Assembly (NCBI GenBank): GCA_964352025.1
Contig: CAYGPZ010000003.1
Span: forward strand, 1 to 64,000
Length of the DNA stretch: 64,000 nt
From: Hirschia sp964352025
GTDB taxonomy: Bacteria > Pseudomonadota > Alphaproteobacteria > Caulobacterales > Hyphomonadaceae
Direction: 5' to 3'
In this document: positions 24,495 to 33,760 of the stretch, in pieces
Position numbering within the stretch: position 1 is the stretch's first letter
Layout: the number at the start of each line of letters is the position of its first letter
Made by a program: the position numbers and the translations under genes
The notes under the pieces: generated by a model
What the model was told of the DNA's origin: nothing
Database searches by the model: none
What the model saw: the letters and a program-made list of their open reading frames with translations, nothing else

Positions 24495-25805
24495 GTGTCG
24501 AAGAAGAAAAATTTGAAAAAACGGATAACCTACACAGTGCTTGGCGCTCTAGGGCTTGGGATGCTGTTGGTCACGTCTTCATGTGCAGTGCAGTTGGGGT
24601 TAGTCCGTGCTGATTTATCTCTAGACGGCCCTCCTATTGCCGAGCCATCGGTTTTGTCGCCAATGCAAGATCAAGGGCAAGTTTCCAATACAGAAGACTG
24701 GATTGAGCGTAGGAAAGTCCTGCAACAGGCATTGGTAGAACACGTTTATGGTCCATATCCCAAAGGCGTGACAGGAAACCTTATAGAGCACCGCATCGTT
24801 GATGAAGCCTATGCTGAAGGCGCAGGTCGACTTGAGGAATTTTTTGTTCAGGCCGGTGAAAATGGCCCACGATTTCACATTGGTGTCGCTATACCAAATT
24901 CAGCGACCGCTGGTGCGCCTGTACCTTTGATAATTGCGCAGAGTTTTTGTCAAAATTCTGCGGCTTTAAAAAATGCTGGATTATCCGCGCCGGATGGCGG
25001 CGGCGTGTGTGGCGGCGGCGGTATTATGGCAAGTCTGATCAAGGGAATTTTTGGACAGTATATAGAAGGTCCACCAGTTAAAGAGGTGCTTGAACGCGGC
25101 TATGCCTATGCCACTATTTACTCCTCTCAGATTGCTGCTGATAGTGCAGAAGGAGCGCATATTGGTATTGAGCTTACAGCAAATGAAGCAGGGCCAGAAT
25201 ACAAGCCTGAAGGTGTTCTATCTGTTTGGGCGGCAGGCTATGGTTGGGTAATTGATATTCTAGATCAGGACAATCGGTTTGATCCGTCCAAGACCATTGT
25301 TTGGGGGCACTCTCGGCAAGGTAAAGCTGCTTTATGGGCAACCGCAAATGATGACCGCATTGATGGGGTTATTTCACATCAGTCCGGCACGGGTGGTGCT
25401 ACACTTTCAAAAAGTTTGAATGGGGAATCCATCAAGCAAATTACAGAAAACTATCCGCATTGGTTCAATGAGAAATTCGCAAGCTATTCGGGGCGCGAAA
25501 ATGAGATCCCAGTTGATCAACATTTCTTGATCGCTTTAGCTGCGCCTCGACCCGTGTTTTTAGGCAATAGCTGGAATGATGTATGGTCAGATCCCAATGG
25601 AACATTTCGCGCGGCACAGGGCGCGGATGAAGTGTATAAAATTCTAGGCGCAAATGGGTTGGTGCAAACTGGCCTTAAAGATAATGACATCACATCCGGA
25701 GAATTAGTTTTCCAGATTTCCAAAGGCCGTCATGGCATCAGGCCCCAAGATTGGGAAGATTTCTTGTCATTTCTAGATGCGCGCTTCTCACCTAAGGTGA
25801 ACTAG
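24495..25805 (+). CDS. CE15-like alpha/beta-hydrolase, probable glucuronoyl esterase-type
   Basis: A 436-residue exported or membrane-anchored alpha/beta-hydrolase. The N-terminus is basic and then hydrophobic (GALGLGMLLVTSSCAVQ), a possible lipoprotein signal with a weak lipobox. The nucleophile Ser 273 is in VWGHSRQGKAALWATAND, followed by SHQSGTGGATLSKS. These match the bacterial CE15 glucuronoyl esterase/acetyl xylan esterase group (GHSRxGK). The acid and His are not assigned with certainty, although HGIRPQDW near the end is a plausible His. The start is GTG at 24495 with GAGG upstream. CE15 enzymes cleave lignin-carbohydrate esters. No other xylan genes are nearby, so the substrate is open. 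Confidence 0.78.
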   Translation: MSKKKNLKKRITYTVLGALGLGMLLVTSSCAVQLGLVRADLSLDGPPIAEPSVLSPMQDQGQVSNTEDWIERRKVLQQALVEHVYGPYPKGVTGNLIEHRIVDEAYAEGAGRLEEFFVQAGENGPRFHIGVAIPNSATAGAPVPLIIAQSFCQNSAALKNAGLSAPDGGGVCGGGGIMASLIKGIFGQYIEGPPVKEVLERGYAYATIYSSQIAADSAEGAHIGIELTANEAGPEYKPEGVLSVWAAGYGWVIDILDQDNRFDPSKTIVWGHSRQGKAALWATANDDRIDGVISHQSGTGGATLSKSLNGESIKQITENYPHWFNEKFASYSGRENEIPVDQHFLIALAAPRPVFLGNSWNDVWSDPNGTFRAAQGADEVYKILGANGLVQTGLKDNDITSGELVFQISKGRHGIRPQDWEDFLSFLDARFSPKVN

Positions 25806-25863
25806 CAGAATTCATTTATTCGTATACGTTTCGCTGGAGATATCTTTATCAGGGAGACGGTTG

Positions 25864-26292
25864 ATGATGAATATGCTTACGCCAGTCCTATGTTTAGTCG
25901 TATGGACGCTGATTATAACATGTTGGTTGGCCTATACGCGTTTGTCGGAAATATTCGCCGCTTTGAAAAAAGGGGTGAGACCACCCAAACGTACACAGGA
26001 ATTAACAGGACTCTCACTTAAAGCTGTTTGGGCGTCAGACAATAATTCACACCTTCATGAACAACCGGTCTTATTCTACGCACTGTGCGTTTATTCTTAT
26101 CTGGTTGGTGTCTCGAATACGTTGGGTATTTCGCTTGCATTTTTGTATGTTGGATTGAGAGTTGTTCACTCCATAATCCAGTGCACCAAGAATAATCTTC
26201 TTTGGCGGTTCAGAACATTTCTTGTCAGTTCGGCAGTGTTGATTGCGCTAGCGCTCATCAATGTCTGGGCTCTCGCGAGTTCCTACATCTAG
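25864..26292 (+). CDS. MAPEG family membrane protein
   Basis: A small hydrophobic protein (142 residues from the ATG at 25864) with four probable membrane helices, of which the first is MLTPVLCLVVWTLIITCWLAY. Conserved MAPEG residues are visible (RPPKRTQELTG, NNSHLHEQPVLFYALCVY, GLRVVHSIIQC). MAPEG enzymes in eukaryotes conjugate glutathione or make leukotrienes. Bacterial homologues are mostly uncharacterised. The three adjacent ATG/TTG codons make the exact start uncertain by one or two residues. It converges on the GGDEF/EAL gene, with stop codons overlapping by four bases. Confidence 0.82.
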   Translation: MMNMLTPVLCLVVWTLIITCWLAYTRLSEIFAALKKGVRPPKRTQELTGLSLKAVWASDNNSHLHEQPVLFYALCVYSYLVGVSNTLGISLAFLYVGLRVVHSIIQCTKNNLLWRFRTFLVSSAVLIALALINVWALASSYI

Positions 26293-28502
26293 GAAATTTT
26301 CCGAACTCTTTCTTTGTCATTGCGCTGTTTGAATTGCGCGACAAGGGATGCAATTGCGTCTTCTTCAATCGGTCGGGAGAATAAATACCCCTGTAAATAA
26401 GCACAGCCATGGGCTCTTAAAGAGTCGCGTTGTTCAATCGTTTCTACGCCTTCTGCTGTTACCGAAAGGCCAAGCGATTCTCCGAGGCTGAGTATCGCTT
26501 GTACAACGGCTGAAGCGTCATCTCGCACCCCGATAGAGGCTACAAAGCTCTGATCGATTTTAAGCTTATCGACTTGGTGACGACGAAGGTAGGAAAGTGA
26601 TGAATACCCAGTTCCGAAATCATCAAGAGCGATTTTAAATCCAACGGCTTTTAATTGTTTGAGGGTTTTTGCAATGCGTGGGGAGTCTTCCAGCAGAACA
26701 GACTCGGTTATTTCCAATTCGATCTGATCTGGGCGTACCTGAAATTCTTCTGCAGTTGCGATCACGCGGTTGGCATATCCGTCATAGTGCAGTTCCTTGG
26801 CTGACACGTTGACGGCCATGGTTATTTCCGGCCAACTCGTGGCTGTTTTAAACGCTTGGCGCAGGACGAAATTGTCAAGCTGAACGACCAGGTTAGATTC
26901 CTCTGCAACAGGTATAAAGTCAGCAGGGGAAACAATACCTCGCGTTGGATGAGTCCATCTAATGAGCGCTTCCATGCCCCTTATATGGCGACCATTGGCA
27001 GAAACTTGAGGCTGGTAGACAACGCGTAGGCCATTTTTGATCGGGTTTTGAAGAGCTTGTCTAAGGTCGCGTTCTATTGCGTGCTTATTCTTTAACTCAG
27101 CGTCCATTTCTGCTTCGAAGAAACAGAACTGGTTTTTACCATTCCCTTTGGACCTGTAGAGAGCAATATCTGCACGGCGGACGAGTTCTTCATGTTCACA
27201 GGTTCCATCGTGGTCATGTGCTATCCCAATAGAAGCGCTTACAAATACCTCGTTTCCGTTGATCTTAAACGCACGTGCCATTTGCTCGTTGATTCGGCGA
27301 GCAAGGCGGGATGTGACGCTCGTATTCGTCGCTTCCAATTGAATGACAGCAAATTCATCGCCGCCGATACGGGCAACAGTGTCACTCGCGCGGCAGGCAT
27401 CTTTTAGGCGGTCCGCGGCCTGCTTAATCAGCTCATCACCTGCAGGGTGACCCATAGTGTCATTGACGTCCTTGAACTTATCCAAATCTATCAAGTGAAG
27501 GGCAAAACCATCTCTCCCGCGTTTAACGTCAGATTTTGCAGCAGCTATTTGCTGTTTCAGGAGGGCTCTATTTGCAAGACCGGTGAGTGGGTCATGCAAT
27601 GCTAGTTTTTTGGCTCGCTCTTGGTTTTTTGCAATATTCTTGACTAGCAATTCTGCTTGCTTCCAGAACAAAAAAGCGATGATGGTCAAGAGTATCGCAG
27701 CACTTAGCAAAATTGGTATAAAATCAAATAGAGAAGAACGAGCCGGTAGGTTTCGTTGCCAAGAAACCCATCCAATCGTGTCTGTTTCTAGATTGTTTAG
27801 AGGAATGACTACCAAACTAGAATTCGGTTTAAGTGTCTTCGCATTCTCAATCGGCGTAATGGCAATTGGGTCAGCTTGCGATTTTTGAATAAATTGACTG
27901 AGCGGGGTGGCGACAATGAGAAACCTTAGTTGCCCGCTATAGCTCACTTCTTTGATGGATAAACCAAACAAATCACCATTGATGAAAGCGAGGTCTGACA
28001 AAAAGTTTTTGTCGCCATCGACCTGAACACGTTCAACTAGATTATCGATATTGTGCTTAAGAGTTGAGAGGCTTAGCGGGTATATCGAGAGAAGAGATGT
28101 ATCGCTTAAAAGGATATTTCCGTGCTCATTGGTTATGTAGATATTGGTTGTAGACAAGCCATCGGCTAAGCGCTGTGTGATTTTGTCGTTTAATTCCTGC
28201 TTGGATAATTTGTCGTGCAGCATTTCTGGCGTGCCGGGTAATGACAACAAAGCATTGACCAAATCTTTGGTGTTGTCTTGCTGCGTTTTTAGCAAGTGTT
28301 CAAAACGCGCATTTTCAGATTGTTGTGTAATTCTATCGCTTTTATTCACAACAAGAAATAGAATTGAAAACATGAATATAATGCTGGTAGCCAACAAAAT
28401 CAGTAGTGATTTCATCGGAATGTTCTTTTCAGTGTTTTTCTTCAAAAATGACTGAAAGGCTTTTTCATAATTTGAAAATGAACTCGCCACTGAAATCCCC
28501 AT
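26289..28502 (-). CDS. membrane GGDEF-EAL cyclic-di-GMP regulator
   Basis: A 737-residue bifunctional-type c-di-GMP protein. There are two transmembrane segments (LLILLATSIIFMFSILFLVV and FIPILLSAAILLTIIAFLFW) enclosing a periplasmic sensor of about 200 residues. GGDEF and EAL domains follow. The diguanylate cyclase site is intact (RIGGDEFAV), with an RxxD inhibition site five residues before it. The EAL site has GMEALIRW and DDFGTGYSSL. Both domains look catalytically competent, so net activity cannot be predicted. It is monocistronic and divergent from prfA. The signal sensed by the periplasmic part is unknown. Confidence 0.93.
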   Translation of the reverse strand: MGISVASSFSNYEKAFQSFLKKNTEKNIPMKSLLILLATSIIFMFSILFLVVNKSDRITQQSENARFEHLLKTQQDNTKDLVNALLSLPGTPEMLHDKLSKQELNDKITQRLADGLSTTNIYITNEHGNILLSDTSLLSIYPLSLSTLKHNIDNLVERVQVDGDKNFLSDLAFINGDLFGLSIKEVSYSGQLRFLIVATPLSQFIQKSQADPIAITPIENAKTLKPNSSLVVIPLNNLETDTIGWVSWQRNLPARSSLFDFIPILLSAAILLTIIAFLFWKQAELLVKNIAKNQERAKKLALHDPLTGLANRALLKQQIAAAKSDVKRGRDGFALHLIDLDKFKDVNDTMGHPAGDELIKQAADRLKDACRASDTVARIGGDEFAVIQLEATNTSVTSRLARRINEQMARAFKINGNEVFVSASIGIAHDHDGTCEHEELVRRADIALYRSKGNGKNQFCFFEAEMDAELKNKHAIERDLRQALQNPIKNGLRVVYQPQVSANGRHIRGMEALIRWTHPTRGIVSPADFIPVAEESNLVVQLDNFVLRQAFKTATSWPEITMAVNVSAKELHYDGYANRVIATAEEFQVRPDQIELEITESVLLEDSPRIAKTLKQLKAVGFKIALDDFGTGYSSLSYLRRHQVDKLKIDQSFVASIGVRDDASAVVQAILSLGESLGLSVTAEGVETIEQRDSLRAHGCAYLQGYLFSRPIEEDAIASLVAQFKQRNDKERVRKIS

Positions 28503-28676
28503 ACACTAATCTAAGATTGTAGAAGACTAACCAAGCAAGGTTAATAATATTCATCGCATATGTGCATCAGGAACTAACTTTTTTGTGAGAAATGTTACTA
28601 CAGTAACTTGAAGGTAGTGACGTATCGCATCTCCTCCTATAAAGCTTCTCGATCAACTTAGAGAGAGATTGTATAG

Positions 28677-29756
28677 ATGGCCGCTGTGTCTGCTGAACGC
28701 CTGACTCAGGTGATTGAAAGATTTGAACAAACAGAAGCGCGTATGTCCGTTGCATCTGACCCTCAAGAAATTGTTCAGCTTTCCAAAGATCATGCAGAGC
28801 TAAAGCTTGTTGCTGATAAAGCGCGTGAGTTGGTGGATACACGAGCTTCGCTAGAAGAAGCTGAAGCTATTTTAAGCGATAAAGACTCTGAGCCAGATAT
28901 GAAAGAATTGGCGCAGGAAGAACGCGAAGAGCTAAAATCTGCGTTGCCTGCACTAGAAGAAGAACTGCAATTGCTTCTACTTCCCAAAGATGAAGATGAC
29001 GAAGCGAATGCCGTGCTTGAGGTTCGGGCAGGAACAGGTGGAGATGAAGCTGCGCTTTTCGCGGGGGATCTTTTCCGCATGTATGAGCGTTACGCTCAGC
29101 TACAAGGGTGGAAACTCGATATTGAAAGCCAGTCACAAGGTGATGCGGGTGGATATAAAGAGATTATCGCGTCGGTAACAGGTAAAGGCGTGTTTGGGAA
29201 AATGAAGTTTGAATCGGGTGTTCACCGTGTTCAACGTGTTCCCAAAACTGAAAGTGGAGGACGTATCCACACGTCTGCTGCAAGTATTGCTGTGCTTCCA
29301 GCGCCGGAAAAAGTGAATATCGAGATCAAACAAGAAGACATCCGTATTGATACGATGCGATCTTCTGGTGCAGGTGGTCAGCACGTAAACACCACGGACT
29401 CGGCAGTGCGGATAATTCACTTGCCGACAAATATCATGGTGACATCATCGGAAAAATCTCAACACGCAAACCGTGCGCGTGCGATGGAAATGCTAAAGAT
29501 CAGGCTTTATGAAAAAGAGCGTGCTGAAAAAGATGCGGCGATGGCCGATGCGCGTAAAAGCCAAGTTGGTTCTGGTGACCGTTCAGAAAAAATCAGAACA
29601 TATAACTTCCCTGAAAACCGCGTTTCAGATCACCGTATAAAATTGACGCTCTATAAATTGGAGCAAATCCTAGCAGGTGACTCGCTAAGTGAAGTTATTG
29701 ATGCATTGATCGCAGAAGATCAGGCTGAGCGTCTTGCGGCTTTGGAAGAAGGCTGA
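28677..29756 (+). CDS. prfA: peptide chain release factor 1
   Basis: RF1 terminates translation at UAA and UAG. The 359-residue protein has the GGQ motif at residues 233-235 in SSGAGGQHVNTTDSAVRI, the same numbering as classical RF1, and the VEVRAGTGGDEAALFAGDLF start of the core. RTYNFPENRVSDHRI is typical of the C-terminus. It is the first gene of a unit with a MOSC protein and prmC, which methylates the GGQ Gln, so the pairing is functional. In many alphaproteobacteria ptsP is directly upstream of prfA. Here about 7 kb of other genes separate them. Confidence 0.97.
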   Translation: MAAVSAERLTQVIERFEQTEARMSVASDPQEIVQLSKDHAELKLVADKARELVDTRASLEEAEAILSDKDSEPDMKELAQEEREELKSALPALEEELQLLLLPKDEDDEANAVLEVRAGTGGDEAALFAGDLFRMYERYAQLQGWKLDIESQSQGDAGGYKEIIASVTGKGVFGKMKFESGVHRVQRVPKTESGGRIHTSAASIAVLPAPEKVNIEIKQEDIRIDTMRSSGAGGQHVNTTDSAVRIIHLPTNIMVTSSEKSQHANRARAMEMLKIRLYEKERAEKDAAMADARKSQVGSGDRSEKIRTYNFPENRVSDHRIKLTLYKLEQILAGDSLSEVIDALIAEDQAERLAALEEG

Positions 29757-29788
29757 TCTTTTTATCTCGGATACAATAAGAGGTTGGT

Positions 29789-30562
29789 ATGCCGGCATCA
29801 GATCTAATTGTTCAAAGCCTTTGGCGGCATCCCGTGAAAGGGTTTTCGCCAGAGAGATTAGACAATGTACAATTGATCGCTGGTGAGTGTTTTCCAAATG
29901 ACCGCATGTTTGCGATTGAAGATGGTCCATCCGGATTTGATCAATCTGACCCAAAGCACATTTCAAAAATGAGATTTGTTGTTCTTGCGCGCTCTGCCAG
30001 AGTTGCAAATTTTGAAACGATCTACGTGGATGAGCGTAAAGAGCTAGAAATCTATGAGCGCGATGAAGACTGTATTTGCAGTTTTGATATGTCGTCGCAA
30101 GATGGGTTTGATGATCTTTCCGATTGGCTTTCAAATCGTTTTGAAGATGAGTTTAAAGGTCCTCTAAAAGTCATTCCAGCCCCGCATAAACATCGCTTTA
30201 TGGATTATAATGAAGGCTTTGTATCACTGATAAATGCGTCATCTGTCCAAGCATTGTCAGACGCGATGGGTGCTGAGGTCAGCCCTAGTCGTTTTAGAGG
30301 AAATGTACTCTTTGACGGACTTGCTTGGATTGAAGATGAATGGAAAGAGGGGCAGCGGATTAAGATAGGCGATGCTATTCTGGAAATTCTCATTCCAACA
30401 GTGCGCTGTAAGGCGACCCATGCAAATCCAGAATCAGCGCAATACGATCTAGATATTGTTCCTGCGTTGATGAAGCATTTTAGAAGAAAAACAATGGGTG
30501 TGTATGCGAAGGTTGTTCAATCAGGTCGGTTAGAGGCCTCAAGCAAAATAAGTGTGTTGTAA
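29789..30562 (+). CDS. MOSC domain-containing protein
   Basis: A 257-residue protein with an N-terminal MOSC beta-barrel (SLWRHPVKGFSPERL, DRMFAIED). The C-terminal MOSC domain contains FRGNVLFDG and the conserved Cys in TVRCKATHANPESA, followed by VYAKVVQSGRL. MOSC proteins bind molybdenum cofactor or transfer sulfur, as in YiiM or mARC, and this one lacks any partner that would pinpoint the reaction. It sits between prfA and prmC, which are usually adjacent, and its stop overlaps or touches the prmC start. It is probably part of the same transcript. Confidence 0.87.
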   Translation: MPASDLIVQSLWRHPVKGFSPERLDNVQLIAGECFPNDRMFAIEDGPSGFDQSDPKHISKMRFVVLARSARVANFETIYVDERKELEIYERDEDCICSFDMSSQDGFDDLSDWLSNRFEDEFKGPLKVIPAPHKHRFMDYNEGFVSLINASSVQALSDAMGAEVSPSRFRGNVLFDGLAWIEDEWKEGQRIKIGDAILEILIPTVRCKATHANPESAQYDLDIVPALMKHFRRKTMGVYAKVVQSGRLEASSKISVL

Positions 30563-30563
30563 A

Positions 30564-31430
30564 TTGCCAGAAGAAACTCAAACTCTCGGCGAGTTATTAC
30601 GCCAAGGTGCGTCTAGACTGAAAGAGGCGAATATCGAAGGGCCAGTTCGAGATGCGCGCCGACTATTAGAATTTTCGATGGGGTATAGTCCGACGCAATT
30701 AATAGCTGAAGAGTATGCTGAAACAGATGAGAAAACAGTCTCTGCTTTTATCAAATTGATTGGACGTCGTGTGTCTGGCGAGCCTGTATCTCGTATCATA
30801 GGAAAACGCGAATTTTGGGGGCTGAGTTTCAATATTTCTCCAGATGTATTGGATCCGCGGCCTGACACTGAAACGATTGTTGAAGTGATATTACAAGAGT
30901 GGCGGGATACGGATAAAAGCGTATTGGATTTAGGAACTGGGTCGGGTTGTATTCTGCTCTCTGTTTTGTATGAGAAGCAGGCTGCCAAAGGTTGGGGGCT
31001 AGACCAAAGTGCTGATGCTTTGAAAATTGCTCAGCAAAATGCGGAAGACCTGTATATTGGTAAAAGGGCGGAGTTCCTCGAGTCTGATTGGTTCAGCGCG
31101 CTGCAGAAAGATCACCTCTTTGACGTTATTGTTTCCAATCCACCTTATATACCTACATCAGATATAAATATGTTGGACGTCGACGTTCAAAAGTTTGATC
31201 CCATGTCTGCATTAGATGGTGGCGAGGATGGTTTGGACGATTACCGATCTATTATCGCGCAAGCAAAAAATCATATGAGTGAAAATGGCCTTCTAGTCTT
31301 TGAAGTTGGATACAATCAAGCAGATTATGTGGCCGAATTACTTCGATATTCTGGGTTTTCTGATATTAATTACAAGAAAGATCTCGCTGGAGTAAAAAGA
31401 TGTGTTTACGCTCGGCAAACTAGAGTGTAA
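30564..31430 (+). CDS. prmC: PrmC, N5-glutamine methyltransferase of release factors
   Basis: PrmC methylates the Gln of the GGQ motif in RF1 and RF2. The enzyme of about 288 residues has motif I VLDLGTGSGCILLS and the catalytic NPPY (N192) in IVSNPPYIP. FWGLSFNISPDVLDPRPDT is the substrate-facing signature. The start is uncertain. I choose the TTG at 30564, two bases after the MOSC stop. A GTG at 30552 overlapping that stop would add four Cys-rich residues. Neither has a clear ribosome-binding site, so coupling to the MOSC gene is likely. DUF4167 follows after 168 bases. Confidence 0.93.
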   Translation: MPEETQTLGELLRQGASRLKEANIEGPVRDARRLLEFSMGYSPTQLIAEEYAETDEKTVSAFIKLIGRRVSGEPVSRIIGKREFWGLSFNISPDVLDPRPDTETIVEVILQEWRDTDKSVLDLGTGSGCILLSVLYEKQAAKGWGLDQSADALKIAQQNAEDLYIGKRAEFLESDWFSALQKDHLFDVIVSNPPYIPTSDINMLDVDVQKFDPMSALDGGEDGLDDYRSIIAQAKNHMSENGLLVFEVGYNQADYVAELLRYSGFSDINYKKDLAGVKRCVYARQTRV

Positions 31431-31598
31431 TACTTATATGCACGCGGGGCTTGGAAAGCGGAAATATGCACGCTAAGCTCCAGACAGTCGGTCCGCGAAT
31501 CAAGTAAATAATCGCTTCGACGGCGCAACACCAGATTATGACTAATGCGCAATAGGCCTTTGAACAGGTCGACTTAAACTAGATTAGGATATGGATAT

Positions 31599-32168
31599 AT
31601 GAAGCGTCAGCGTGGGCGCGGGCGGAAGCCCAATAATTCGGGTAATCGTTCACTCGAAAGCAACGGACCTGAAGTAAAGATCCGGGGTTCAGCCAGCCAA
31701 ATTTATGACAAGTATATTCAGTATGCGCGTGACGCGCAGACTGCAGGTGATCGCGTAAAAGCTGAAAATTTGTATCAGCATGCCGAGCACTATTATCGCA
31801 TTGTGCAAGCAAATCTGCCTAAAGACAGGCCGCAACATCACAATAATCGTGACGATGCTCAGTCAAATGAAAATGCGACACTAGAAGCAAACGAGGCTGT
31901 TGCCATATCTGCGGTTTCAGGTGAAGAAGTTGCTGATCCTTTAGCAGTTGTTGATGCCTCTGAAGGCGAAGAAACACAAGTTTCAGAAGCTTCTGAGCAA
32001 CCCTCAGAAGAAGAAGCTTCATCTGAAGATGCGCCACCTAAAAGACGTGGTCGTCGTCCTCGCCGCAAGCCGCCAGCTGAAGCAAGTGAACAGCCGCAAG
32101 CAGATGATGAAGCACGTTCAGCGCTAGATGCTCTTGCTGAACAACAGGCTGAAATAGCAGGTAATTAA
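31599..32168 (+). CDS. DUF4167 family protein
   Basis: A 189-residue protein starting MKRQRGRGRKPNNSGN, a highly basic N-terminus, with IRGSASQIYDKYIQYARDA and DRVKAENLYQHAEHYYRI as the DUF4167 core. The middle is an acidic Ala/Glu-rich low-complexity stretch, then RGRRPRRKPPAE. The family is a hallmark of alphaproteobacteria, often next to prmC, and is suspected to bind nucleic acid. No function is established. It ends at a strong bidirectional terminator. Confidence 0.9.
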   Translation: MKRQRGRGRKPNNSGNRSLESNGPEVKIRGSASQIYDKYIQYARDAQTAGDRVKAENLYQHAEHYYRIVQANLPKDRPQHHNNRDDAQSNENATLEANEAVAISAVSGEEVADPLAVVDASEGEETQVSEASEQPSEEEASSEDAPPKRRGRRPRRKPPAEASEQPQADDEARSALDALAEQQAEIAGN

Positions 32169-32192
32169 TTTTACTGGCACATTGAGTTTATT

Positions 32193-32225
32193 AAAAAGGC
32201 CGCTCTGAATGGAGCGGCCTTTTTT
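32193..32225. terminator. bidirectional terminator between DUF4167 and the VOC gene
   Basis: AAAAAGGCCGCTC (32193-32205) pairs with GAGCGGCCTTTTT (32212-32224). Both flanks are A- or T-rich, which suits the convergent genes on each side. Confidence 0.9.
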
Positions 32226-32227
32226 AT

Positions 32228-32608
32228 TTATGCGGATGTGCGGGGAGTGCAGGAAATAGCTATTTTATTACCATCTGCATCCCGGAAATAAGCGAACTCG
32301 CCATATTGACCACGAGGGCCGGGTTCACCTTCACAATTAGCGCCCAGCTCTATCGCCTTGGCATAGGCTGCATGTACTTTTTCTTTCGTGTCGGTGCCTA
32401 ATGCCACCATTGTTCCGTTACCGGCAGATGCATTATCTCCATTGAAGGGAAGGCATATTGCGAACAAGGGTTTGGTCCGGTCTTGTCCGTAAAAGCGTTG
32501 CGATTCAGTCTTGTGGATAGGCGTAGCACCGATAATTTCGAGAACTGCGTCATAAAACTCTCCGGCTTTATTAACATCCGATACACCGATCATGCAGTAA
32601 TTGATCAT
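32228..32608 (-). CDS. VOC family (glyoxalase-like) protein
   Basis: A 126-residue single-domain VOC protein starting MINYCMIGVSDVNKAGEFYD, the metal-site His position replaced by Cys/Met, with LFAICLPFNGDNASAGNG and GPRGQYGEFAYFRDADGNKIAI near the end. VOC proteins bind metals and catalyse isomerisation, dioxygenation or resistance reactions, but the substrate cannot be called. It may not have the classic metal triad. It is the last gene in a run on - that includes the DUF4349 lipoprotein and nspC. Confidence 0.8.
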   Translation of the reverse strand: MINYCMIGVSDVNKAGEFYDAVLEIIGATPIHKTESQRFYGQDRTKPLFAICLPFNGDNASAGNGTMVALGTDTKEKVHAAYAKAIELGANCEGEPGPRGQYGEFAYFRDADGNKIAISCTPRTSA

Positions 32609-32682
32609 AATTCATCCCTCTATTTGGTATAACAATTTATACTGGAATAGAGGGATATTGCATATCAATTTCTTGTAGCTGC

Positions 32683-33651
32683 TTATTCTTCCGCGACTGC
32701 GTCAGCTTCTGGTTTGGAATCGCTTTGCTTTTTTTTCCAAATCTTGCGGTAGACTAGGCGTCCATACCACGCAACGGCACCAATGATCGGCACCCAGATA
32801 AGTAGATATGGAATAAGAGAAATCACGCCGCCCAGTGCGCTTGCTAGGTTTCTGAAAAAGTCTTTCAAGGAATCAATAAGTGGCGACCAGACAGATTCAG
32901 ATGTTGCTGTCTGTTTCGCAGAATAATTCATGTGTAAATTAGACATCGCCACGCGTTGTTTTAGCGAGGCCAATATGCTTGCGTTTGAATCGATATCGGA
33001 TTGTACGCGTGATAATTCTCTTTCTAATTCAATGAGATCGCGTAACTCACTTGGGCGATCTGTCAGAAGTGCCTGCAAGCGGTCTCGCAATGTGATCTTC
33101 GCTTTTAAACGCGCATCTGTATCAACAATCTGCGTTGAAAGGTCTTGTGCGCTTGTGCTGGAATTCGTGATTTTTGAATTGGTTGCTTTTAGGTCTTCTG
33201 GCAATGAATTGAAGAATGTCTCGATCCATTCTGGTGTTGCTCGAATGTGTAGGTTTGCATTGGCCCAATCACCGTCGAGATTATTCTGATTGGAATTGAC
33301 GACCATACATTTTTTAAAGCCCGCGCTCGCACATAAATCAGCATGTGAGTTGGCAACCGCGCCAACATCCTTAGCTGGAGAGACAATGGTACGGTGATGG
33401 GTGTAAGCCAGCATTGGCCCAGTTGGAGCTGTCGCACCTTGGTCAGGTCCGGGAGGTGGAGGCGGTGGGGCAACCGGTGATGCCATTTTGCGATCGAGCA
33501 TAGCGTCTGAGGTTTGCACCATTGCAGCCGGAGCGTAACTAGATTCCGGTACCGCATAGTCCGCATTCATTTCGCCGGAGGTTCTGCTTTGATCGCCACC
33601 ACAGGCCGTTAAGGCCAGAAGTGCACTGGAAAATAATAGAGCATTCTTCAT
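32683..33651 (-). CDS. DUF4349 lipoprotein
   Basis: A 322-residue lipoprotein (MKNALLFSSALLALTACGG, lipobox LTAC). A Pro-rich linker (APPPPPPGPDQG) leads into a DUF4349 domain (TDARLKAKITLRDRLQALLTDRPSELRDL, in the middle region). It ends with a coiled coil (LIELERELSRVQSDIDSN) and a C-terminal transmembrane helix (GVISLIPYLLIWVPIIGAVAWY). The ATG at 33651 has GAGAGGGACACTC directly upstream. An earlier ATG at 33729 would add 26 residues and break the signal. The family has no proven function. A periplasmic domain held by two membrane anchors is the likely topology. Confidence 0.8.
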   Translation of the reverse strand: MKNALLFSSALLALTACGGDQSRTSGEMNADYAVPESSYAPAAMVQTSDAMLDRKMASPVAPPPPPPGPDQGATAPTGPMLAYTHHRTIVSPAKDVGAVANSHADLCASAGFKKCMVVNSNQNNLDGDWANANLHIRATPEWIETFFNSLPEDLKATNSKITNSSTSAQDLSTQIVDTDARLKAKITLRDRLQALLTDRPSELRDLIELERELSRVQSDIDSNASILASLKQRVAMSNLHMNYSAKQTATSESVWSPLIDSLKDFFRNLASALGGVISLIPYLLIWVPIIGAVAWYGRLVYRKIWKKKQSDSKPEADAVAEE

Positions 33652-33760
33652 GAGTGTCCCTCTCAATACTGTTTTCAATCTAGCCTCTAACTGAAATCTG
33701 CCAGTATTAAGGCTCAATAAAGACGTCACGTCAAAGTAAGTCTTTGTGAAAGTGAGTATT

